Positions 7,941-13,912 of a stretch of DNA of 64,000 nt are shown in pieces. Made by a program: the position numbers and the translations under genes. The stretch covers positions 6,918,501 to 6,982,500 of the forward strand of contig NZ_JADBEG010000001.1 of the NCBI RefSeq assembly GCF_014873755.1, given 5' to 3'. Position 1 is the first letter of the stretch; every line of letters starts with the position of its first letter. This stretch comes from Amycolatopsis lexingtonensis (GTDB lineage Bacteria > Actinomycetota > Actinomycetes > Mycobacteriales > Pseudonocardiaceae). The notes beneath the pieces were generated by a model. The model had not been told where the DNA came from and did no database searches. It saw nothing but the letters and a program-made list of their open reading frames with translations.

Positions 7941-7974
7941 AAGGGCCCCCGGCGACGAATCGCCGGGGGCCCTT
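7941..7974. terminator. bidirectional terminator
   Basis: Perfect 15-bp stem AAGGGCCCCCGGCGA/TCGCCGGGGGCCCTT with loop CGAA, between the convergent RHH-like gene and the first cold-shock gene. Confidence 0.85.
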
Positions 7975-8008
7975 CACTCAGGCCTTAAGAAACGCAGAGG
8001 GCCTGTTG

Positions 8009-8212
8009 TCAGATCGCGCGGACCTTCTGGGCCTGCGGGCCCTTCTGACCCTGGCCGACCTCGAACTCCACCCGCTGGTTCTCCTCGAGGGTGCGGAAGC
8101 CGCGGCCCTCGATCTCCGAGTAGTGAACGAACACGTCGCCTTCGCCGCCGTCCTGCGCGATGAAGCCGAAGCCCTTCTCCGCGTTGAACCACTTCACAGT
8201 GCCTTGCGCCAC
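8009..8212 (-). CDS. cold-shock protein (CspA family), copy 1
   Basis: A 67-residue single-domain cold-shock protein that binds single-stranded RNA/DNA and acts as an RNA chaperone. It has RNP1 KGFGFI and RNP2 DVFVHY and the canonical N-terminus [14 protein letters not shown]. The GTG at 8212 has GAGGAG upstream and gives the exact family length; a longer open frame to 8287 is spurious. The 5' leader of about 160 nt carries a block (8332-8367) also found upstream of the second cold-shock gene at 24923-25126, implying shared control. Confidence 0.97.
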   Translation of the reverse strand: MAQGTVKWFNAEKGFGFIAQDGGEGDVFVHYSEIEGRGFRTLEENQRVEFEVGQGQKGPQAQKVRAI

Positions 8213-8331
8213 CGCTGTACTCCTCGTTACACAGATCCGCTTCGAATGCCACCGAAGCGGCACCCCGACCGTCCCGGGCGGTTCCAACGAGACGAGTCAA
8301 GAGCGGTTCGGCTCCATGGCTCGCGTCAGAA

Positions 8332-8367
8332 GTTCCGCGAGTGTGAAGCCACGAACACGCAAAACGA
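8332..8367 (-). promoter_or_regulatory. conserved 5'-leader block of cold-shock genes, copy 1
   Basis: A 36-nt block matching 25230-25267: GTTC(C/T)GCGAG(T/C)GTGA, a short variable stretch, then ACGAACAC and an A-rich run (plus-strand reading). It begins about 6 nt downstream of the predicted transcription start and 120 nt upstream of the start codon. Confidence 0.65.
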
Positions 8368-8379
8368 CGGCCTGAGAGC

Positions 8380-8407
8380 AGACTACCGGGATCTGGCCAA
8401 AGTTGAA
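8380..8407 (-). promoter_or_regulatory. candidate promoter of cold-shock gene 1
   Basis: On the minus strand TTCAAC (-35, 8402-8407) and TAGTCT (-10, 8380-8385) with a 16-bp spacer, placing the transcript start near 8373, right before the conserved leader block. Confidence 0.5.
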
Positions 8408-8653
8408 CCCCGTGATCGAGGCGAAAACCGGCTCTGCGCACCAAGGTCACCGGAACGTCGTAGGGCTCCCGCCCGGTTCTGTCGGACCCACCGGCTAGTC
8501 TGGCGCAGCACAGCGACACCGTGATCACCGGATACGGCTCGGAGTCGCCCGTGCCCCCTCCGTGAAAGCCCGCCGCGATCATTGTGACCTTCGTCACGCG
8601 ACTCTTGCTCAACGTCGATGGTCCACGAGGCGTCTCGAAGGGGGAGGCACCAA
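8408..8653. other. intergenic region
   Basis: About 245 bp between the cold-shock promoter and the L,D-transpeptidase gene. It should hold the plus-strand promoter of the latter; I see no clear hexamer pair and no coding frame. Confidence 0.4.
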
Positions 8654-9880
8654 ATGGGGCAAAGGGGAATGGGTGTGACGGTGAGGACTTCCACGCGGCG
8701 CCGGGGCGCGGCAGTGGTACTGGGCTTGGTCGCGGTGCTCGCGCTGGGGGCGTGCAGCAGCGAACCGACGGTCTCGGCGAGCGGCTCTTCGGGCGGGGGC
8801 CCGACGGCTCCTCCGTCGCCCAGCGCGCAGCCCGCGAAGCTGACGGTGACGCCGGCCGGCGGCGCGCAGGACGTGGCGCCCGGCGAACCGGTGGGGGTCC
8901 AGGTCGCCGACGGCACGATCCTCTCGGTCACGCTGACGAACCCGGACGGCAAGCAGGTCCAGGGCCAGGCGTCGGCCGACAAGAAGAGCTGGAGCACCAC
9001 CGAGCAGCTCGGCTACGGCAAGACCTACACCTGGTCCGGCCAGGCGCAAGGTTCCGACGGCAAGAACGTCGCCATCGGGGGCGCGTTCACCACCGTCAAG
9101 CCGAAGCGCCAGATGTCGGCGAGCCTGAACGTCGGGGACGGCCAGACGTACGGCATCGCGATGCCGATCGCGCTGACCTTCCCGAGCCGCGTCACCGACA
9201 AGGCCTCCGTCGAGAAGGCGCTGTCGGTCGAGACGACGCCGAAGACCGAGGGCTCGTGGGCCTGGCTGAACGGCGACACGTCGGTGCACTGGCGGCCGAA
9301 GGAGTACTTCAAGCCCGGCACGCAGGTCAAGGTCAACGCCAAGATCTACGGCGTCAAGATCGGCGAAGGCACGTACGGCAAGCAGGACGTCTCGGCGACC
9401 TTCGCGATCGGCCGCTCGCAGATCGTCAAGGGCAACACCACGCAGCACACCATGCAGGTGATCCGCGACGGCCAGCAGATCGCCGACTACCCGGTGAGCT
9501 ACGGCCTCGACTCCGACCCGGGCCGCGTGACGCACAGCGGCGTGCACGTCGTGATGGGCAAGCAGGCCACGTACGCGATGAGCAACCCGAAGTACCACTA
9601 CGAGAACGTCGTGGTGCCGTGGGCGGTCCGGATCTCCAACAACGGCGAGTTCATCCACGGGCTGGCGGCGTCGGTCTGGGCGCAGGGCAAGAAGAACATC
9701 TCGCACGGCTGCCTGAACCTCTCGCCGGCGCGGGCGAAGGAGTACTACGACGGCGTCCTGACCGGTGACCCGGTCGAGATCACCGGCAGCACGCAGACGC
9801 TGACCGCCAAGGACGGCGACTACAGCGACTGGACCTACGACTGGGCGAGCTGGCAGAAGCTGTCGGCCCTCGCCGGCTGA
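8654..9880 (+). CDS. L,D-transpeptidase lipoprotein (YkuD domain)
   Basis: Exported enzyme that forms 3-3 (and lipoprotein) cross-links in peptidoglycan. Of 408 residues, 1-34 are a lipoprotein signal ending in lipobox LGAC (Cys34), then a Ser/Pro/Gly linker, two Ig-like beta domains (about 60-270) as in mycobacterial LdtMt2, and a YkuD domain with the HGCLNL signature; the catalytic Cys is near residue 353 with His 34-37 residues before it (FIHGL). The ATG at 8654 has GGGGGAGG 6 bp upstream. A strong intrinsic terminator follows. Single gene unit. Confidence 0.95.
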   Translation: MGQRGMGVTVRTSTRRRGAAVVLGLVAVLALGACSSEPTVSASGSSGGGPTAPPSPSAQPAKLTVTPAGGAQDVAPGEPVGVQVADGTILSVTLTNPDGKQVQGQASADKKSWSTTEQLGYGKTYTWSGQAQGSDGKNVAIGGAFTTVKPKRQMSASLNVGDGQTYGIAMPIALTFPSRVTDKASVEKALSVETTPKTEGSWAWLNGDTSVHWRPKEYFKPGTQVKVNAKIYGVKIGEGTYGKQDVSATFAIGRSQIVKGNTTQHTMQVIRDGQQIADYPVSYGLDSDPGRVTHSGVHVVMGKQATYAMSNPKYHYENVVVPWAVRISNNGEFIHGLAASVWAQGKKNISHGCLNLSPARAKEYYDGVLTGDPVEITGSTQTLTAKDGDYSDWTYDWASWQKLSALAG

Positions 9881-9900
9881 AGCCACTGAGGAGGACCGGG

Positions 9901-9933
9901 CGGCCGGGAAGTCCACCACGGACTTCCCGGCCG
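9901..9933 (+). terminator. intrinsic terminator of the L,D-transpeptidase gene
   Basis: Perfect 14-bp stem CGGCCGGGAAGTCC/GGACTTCCCGGCCG with a 5-nt loop, followed by TTCGTGTTTT. Confidence 0.9.
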
Positions 9934-10047
9934 TTCGTGTTTTCCCGGCGACTCGCGAAATCCGGTGCAACCCCGGCGAAGCCCCACCGCATGACTACGG
10001 GCAGAGGCGCGACGATCCCGGTCGCGCCCGCCAGAAGAGGAGCTGTC

Positions 10048-10344
10048 TTGCGTATCCGCATCGCCCTGACCCTCGGCGCGCTCGTGCTCGCCGGTGGCGC
10101 CCTGTCCGGTGGCGTCGCGCTGGCCGCCCAGGCGCAGCCGGCCCCGCCGACCAGCGTCCGGCCCACCCAGGCGCCGTCCGACGTCCCGACGGCCACCCGC
10201 GCTCCCCAGCCGCCGTCCGCCGTGCCCGCGCCGCGCGAGACGACCCGCGCCCCGCGCACGGGCCCGGCTCCGCGCGTTCCGCGTGCCGTGCCCGCCGGCC
10301 CGACCGGTGACCTGCACCTGCCGGCCGTCGAGGTCGCCCGGTAG
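10048..10344 (+). CDS. small secreted Pro/Thr-rich protein
   Basis: A 98-residue protein with a TTG start at 10048, supported by AAGAGGAG five bases upstream. Residues 1-28 form a signal peptide (RIRIALTLGALVLAGGALSGG...ALA). The rest is a disordered Pro/Thr/Arg/Ala tail containing ATRAPQPPSA, a ten-residue string repeated in the membrane protein encoded two genes downstream (10906-11376). It is followed 4 bp later by a SigE-type sigma gene, so it probably belongs to the same operon. Function unknown; a cell-wall or matrix-associated role is only a guess. Confidence 0.7.
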   Translation: MRIRIALTLGALVLAGGALSGGVALAAQAQPAPPTSVRPTQAPSDVPTATRAPQPPSAVPAPRETTRAPRTGPAPRVPRAVPAGPTGDLHLPAVEVAR

Positions 10345-10348
10345 CCAG

Positions 10349-10900
10349 GTGATCTCCCGCTCCCGTCCGTCGACCGGGCCGGGCTCGCCGTGGGACGGCG
10401 AGTTCGCCCGGTACTTCGGCGAGCGCGCGCACAGCCTGCGCTCGACCGCCTTCCTGCTCTGCGGGGACTGGCACCAGGCCGAGGACCTCACGCAGGCCGC
10501 GCTGCTCAAGCTGTACCTCGCCTGGCCGAGGCTGTCGCGCCACGACGCCTTGGACGCCTACGCCCGCAAGGTCGTGCTCCGCACGTTCCTCGCCGAGCAC
10601 CGGCGCAGCAGGTGGAAGCGGGAGCGGCTCACCGACACCCCGCCGGAGCTCCCGGCGGAACCGGCCGCGGGCGACCAGGACGGACTCGTCCGGCAGGCTC
10701 TGGCCGTACTGGCTCCGAAGCAGCGCGCCGTGCTGGTGCTGCGGTACTTCGAGGACCTGAGCGTCGAGGAGACGGCGAAGGCCCTCGGCTGCAGCACCGG
10801 CACGGTGAAGAGCCAGGCCTCCCGCGGCCTGGCGACGCTGCGCAACCGGCTCGGCCCGCACTACGCGCTGACCTTCAGCGCGACCACGGAGGGGAGGTGA
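10349..10900 (+). CDS. SigE-family ECF sigma factor
   Basis: A 183-residue extracytoplasmic-function sigma factor. Region 2 (FARYFGERAHSLRSTAFLLCGDWHQAEDLTQ) is followed after a short linker by region 4 (LAVLAPKQRAVLVLRYFEDLSVEETAKAL, then CSTGTVKSQASRGL), a helix-turn-helix for -35 recognition. It directs RNA polymerase to stress or envelope promoters; the target set is unknown. The GTG at 10349 lies 4 bp after the preceding stop and has no strong ribosome site, so translational coupling is likely. The downstream single-pass protein (6-bp gap) is the likely membrane partner or anti-sigma factor. Confidence 0.9.
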   Translation: MISRSRPSTGPGSPWDGEFARYFGERAHSLRSTAFLLCGDWHQAEDLTQAALLKLYLAWPRLSRHDALDAYARKVVLRTFLAEHRRSRWKRERLTDTPPELPAEPAAGDQDGLVRQALAVLAPKQRAVLVLRYFEDLSVEETAKALGCSTGTVKSQASRGLATLRNRLGPHYALTFSATTEGR

Positions 10901-10905
10901 CGAAC

Positions 10906-11376
10906 ATGGACCCCGAAGACGACGTCCGCGCGTACCTGACGAGCGCGGCGGGTGGCGCGCAGCCGCCGATGCGCCTCGAAGCCGCCGATGTGATCGAGCG
11001 CGGCGGCCGGGTCCGGCGGCGGCGCAAGCGGCTCGCCGTGGCCGGCACCTCGGCCGCGACGGCGGTCGTCCTGGCGGTGGCCGGTTTCCTGGCCGGTCAC
11101 CGTGCCGGGCCGCCGGAGCCGGTGCAACCCGCCGGCCCGGGGCTGTCCACGATTGGCACCAGCTCCCCCGCGCCGGCGCCGCAGGTCGCACCGCCGACGT
11201 CGATCGCGCCGCCGACCGCCCAGCCGGAACGCACGCCGACCGCGCGGGCCACGCGGGCTCCGCAGCCGCCGTCGGCCGGCCGCCCGACGCAGCGGGCGGA
11301 ACCGAGCACCACCCGCGCCACCACCGGCCCGACGGACAGCGTGCCGTCACCCCCGGTCTCGAGCACGACCCGCTAG
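10906..11376 (+). CDS. single-pass membrane protein, probable sigma-factor partner
   Basis: A 156-residue protein with a cytosolic N-terminus of about 45 residues, one membrane segment (LAVAGTSAATAVVLAVAGFLAG) and a long Pro/Thr/Ser-rich tail predicted outside the membrane. Position after the ECF sigma gene and topology fit an anti-sigma factor, but there is no zinc-binding HxxxCxxC motif. The tail repeats the string ATRAPQPPSA from the secreted protein at 10048-10344. The ATG at 10906 has GGGGAGG upstream, overlapping the sigma gene's end. Confidence 0.7.
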   Translation: MDPEDDVRAYLTSAAGGAQPPMRLEAADVIERGGRVRRRRKRLAVAGTSAATAVVLAVAGFLAGHRAGPPEPVQPAGPGLSTIGTSSPAPAPQVAPPTSIAPPTAQPERTPTARATRAPQPPSAGRPTQRAEPSTTRATTGPTDSVPSPPVSSTTR

Positions 11377-11545
11377 CGTTTCCGCAGCTCAGGACCTGTG
11401 CCGCAGATCACCGCCCACAGGTGGGTTTCCGACGAAATACCCGGCCCGCCCGTGGCGATATGCCGTGTGGTGTTCCGCTCGGACACCGGAGGAACTGCTC
11501 AGCCGGACGCTTCGCCGCCGGCCCGAGAAACCGAGGAGGAAGCAC

Positions 11546-11653
11546 ATGGTGTTCGCCGCACTCATCGTCGAAACCGGAATCGCTGTCGTCGTAGCGGGCG
11601 CGCTCGCCGCTTGGTCCCGCAAGCGCTTCACTCCTCGGAGCGAAGCGAACTGA
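11546..11653 (+). CDS. very small membrane protein, 35 aa
   Basis: A 35-residue open frame with a strong ribosome site (GAGGAGGAA, 5-7 bp before ATG 11546). One hydrophobic segment covers residues 3-22 (FAALIVETGIAVVVAGALAA) and is followed by a basic tail WSRKRFTPRSEAN, so an inner-membrane peptide with its basic C-terminus in the cytosol is likely. It ends 12 bp before a strong terminator, consistent with its own short transcript. Too short for routine calling; function unknown. Confidence 0.55.
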   Translation: MVFAALIVETGIAVVVAGALAAWSRKRFTPRSEAN

Positions 11654-11664
11654 CCCCAGCGCGC

Positions 11665-11702
11665 ACGTGTGCCCCGCCCGGTGATCCGGACGGGGCACAC
11701 GT
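11665..11702. terminator. bidirectional terminator
   Basis: 17-bp stem ACGTGTGCCCCGCCCGG/CCGGACGGGGCACACGT with one mismatch and loop TGAT, between the small membrane peptide gene and the convergent transporter gene. Confidence 0.85.
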
Positions 11703-11717
11703 CTATCCGGCGGTCGC

Positions 11718-13088
11718 TCAGCGCTGGGCGGCTGCGGAGGCCAGCTTGCCGCCGCTGTCCTCGGTGTCGATCTGTTCCATCGGCACCTGCGACGTCTCCG
11801 GGATCTTGATGATCGGCAGGATCGCGATCAGCGCCGCCGCCATCAGGTAGTACGCCGGCCAGTCCTCGTTGCCGGTGCTCTTGATCAGCGCCGTCACGAC
11901 GACACCGCAGGTACCACCGAACAGCGACGTCGAGATGTTGTAGCCGATCGCGAACGAGCCGTAGCGCACCCGCGTCGGGAACATCGCCGGGAACGTCGAG
12001 CCGATCACGGCGAGCATGAACACCAGCAGGATCGCCACGATCAGGAACCCGACGAACAGCCACAGGATGCTGCCGGACTGCATCAGCTTGAGGCAGGGCC
12101 AGCTCAGCACCAGGAACCCGATGGCCGCGGTGAGCAGCAGCGGTTTCCGGCCGATCCGGTCGGACAGCGCCCCGAGCGGGATGATGATCGCCATCTGGAT
12201 GACTTCGACGGCGATGATGATCAACGTCGACGTGTTGTCGTTGATCTTCAGCGTGTCCGTGAAGTACGTCGGCATCGTCGTCAGCAGCAGGTAGTCCGCG
12301 ACGTTCAGCAGCAGGACGATGCCGATCAGGTTGAGGATCATCCGCCAGTTGCGGACGAAGATCTCCTTGAGCGGCGCCTTCTTCGGTGCCTCGCCCGCGG
12401 CCTCCATCCGGCGGAACTCGGGGGTGTCCTCGAGTTTGTTCCGCAGGTAGAGACCGATCAGGCCGAGCGGCAGCGCGACGAAGAACGGGATCCGCCAGCC
12501 CCACGCGTCGACCTGCTCGGCCGACAGGGACAGCGTCACCGACAGCACCACGAGGTTGCCGAGGACGTAGCCGCCCAACGTGCCGAGTTCGAGGAAGCTG
12601 CCGAAGAAGCCACGGCGTTTCGTCGGCGAGTACTCGGCGATGAACGTCGCCGCTCCGCCGTACTCACCACCGGTCGAGAAGCCCTGGATGATCCGGAGCA
12701 GCAGGATCGCGATCGGCGCCGCGATGCCCATGCTGTAGCCGCCGGAGTACGTCGGCAGGACGCCGACCAGGAACGTGCAGCCGGACATCAGCAGGATCGT
12801 GATGGCGAGGACCCGCTTGCGGCCGAGCTTGTCGCCGAGCGGGCCGAAGAACGCCCCGCCGAACGGCCGCACGATGAACCCGACCGCGAGCAGCGCCAGC
12901 GACTTCAGGACCGCGTTGCCTTCTCCTGGGAAGAACAGCGTGCCGATGCTGGTCGCGATCGCGCCCGAGGTGAAGACGCCGTAGTCGTACCACTCGGTCG
13001 CGTTGCCCATGGCCGAAGCCCAGACAGCGCGTTTGACGGTTCTCTCGTCAGCTGCGGGTTTACCCGTGGTTGCTGCTGGTTCGCTCAT
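11718..13088 (-). CDS. MFS transporter, metabolite:H+ symporter (MHS) family
   Basis: A 456-residue, 12-helix major-facilitator protein of the MHS group (ProP, KgtP, ShiA relatives). The family signature between helices 2 and 3 reads GPLGDKLGRKRVL and the second-half equivalent GALSDRIGRKPLLL; the N-terminal WYDYGVF segment is also typical. It would import a small organic acid, betaine or proline by proton symport; the substrate cannot be told. The start at ATG 13088 has GGAGGTCG upstream. No enzyme genes share its operon. Confidence 0.93.
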   Translation of the reverse strand: MSEPAATTGKPAADERTVKRAVWASAMGNATEWYDYGVFTSGAIATSIGTLFFPGEGNAVLKSLALLAVGFIVRPFGGAFFGPLGDKLGRKRVLAITILLMSGCTFLVGVLPTYSGGYSMGIAAPIAILLLRIIQGFSTGGEYGGAATFIAEYSPTKRRGFFGSFLELGTLGGYVLGNLVVLSVTLSLSAEQVDAWGWRIPFFVALPLGLIGLYLRNKLEDTPEFRRMEAAGEAPKKAPLKEIFVRNWRMILNLIGIVLLLNVADYLLLTTMPTYFTDTLKINDNTSTLIIIAVEVIQMAIIIPLGALSDRIGRKPLLLTAAIGFLVLSWPCLKLMQSGSILWLFVGFLIVAILLVFMLAVIGSTFPAMFPTRVRYGSFAIGYNISTSLFGGTCGVVVTALIKSTGNEDWPAYYLMAAALIAILPIIKIPETSQVPMEQIDTEDSGGKLASAAAQR

Positions 13089-13289
13089 GCCGGCGACGAC
13101 CTCCTCCGCGCAGTGCCCATTGGGCCGTTCGAGCTCATCAACCCAGTCTTGACCGGTCGTCGCAGGTCGGCAGTCTGAGCCGCGAAACTTCTACGGTGGG
13201 GAACTTTCCGGCTACTGAGAGATGTAGCCCGCGGGTACCCGGCCCGGGCCGGACGCGGGCCCGGTTTACCCGCCGGTTAACGTCAGCGC

Positions 13290-13883
13290 ATGAGTCGTGT
13301 TTCTCAACCGTGGCCGCCGGTGGCGGTGGAGCCCGCGGTCCCGCACCCGAAGGCGCCGGCGCCGGGCACCGAGCTCGGCGTGCACTTCGCGGAGTGCTTC
13401 GGGTGCGGTGACGAGGCCGACGCCGGGCTGCACCTGCGCTCGACCGTCGGCGAGGGCCAGGTCGTGCGCTCGCGGTTCACCGTCACCGCGGCCCACCAGG
13501 GCGCACCCGGGCTCGCCCACGGCGGCCTGCTGGCCTGCGCGTTCGACGAGGCGCTCGGCTCGGCCGTCGGCAACCTGATGCGCCGCCCGGCGGTGACCGG
13601 CAAGCTCGAGACGGACTTCCGCCGTCCGGTGCCGGTCGGGACGACGCTGTTCATCGAGACCCGGCTGGACGGCGTCGCCGGCCGCAAGATCTACGTCAGC
13701 GCGGACGGCCGCCTCGACGCCGAGGACGGCCAGATCGCGGTCAGCGCCCGCGCGCTGTTCGTCGTCGTCGGCTTCGAGCACTTCAGCACGCACGGCGACC
13801 CGGAAGCGCTGGAGAAGCTGGCCGCGCAGCACGAGAAGAACCAGCGTGAGCGCGCGGAACGCGACTGGGAGATCAACCCCTGA
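13290..13883 (+). CDS. PaaI-family hotdog thioesterase
   Basis: A 197-residue protein with a hotdog thioesterase domain over residues 40-165. The HGG motif (His77-Gly79, GLAHGGLLACAFDEALG) and Asp86 are the usual active-site features. It probably hydrolyses an acyl-CoA; the substrate is unknown. A Cys pair (CFGCG, 36-40) sits just before the domain, common in this subgroup. The last 30 residues are charged. The stop codon forms one end of a 32-bp palindrome shared with pknG. Confidence 0.88.
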   Translation: MSRVSQPWPPVAVEPAVPHPKAPAPGTELGVHFAECFGCGDEADAGLHLRSTVGEGQVVRSRFTVTAAHQGAPGLAHGGLLACAFDEALGSAVGNLMRRPAVTGKLETDFRRPVPVGTTLFIETRLDGVAGRKIYVSADGRLDAEDGQIAVSARALFVVVGFEHFSTHGDPEALEKLAAQHEKNQRERAERDWEINP

Positions 13884-13912
13884 CCGTAGCTTTCACGTGA
13901 AAGCTACGGTCA
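13881..13912. terminator. perfect 32-bp palindrome spanning two convergent stop codons
   Basis: TGACCGTAGCTTTCAC and its exact reverse complement, with no loop bases. The first TGA is the stop of the thioesterase gene, and the last TCA is the stop of pknG on the other strand. It likely serves as a shared bidirectional terminator hairpin; there is no T-run. Confidence 0.75.
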
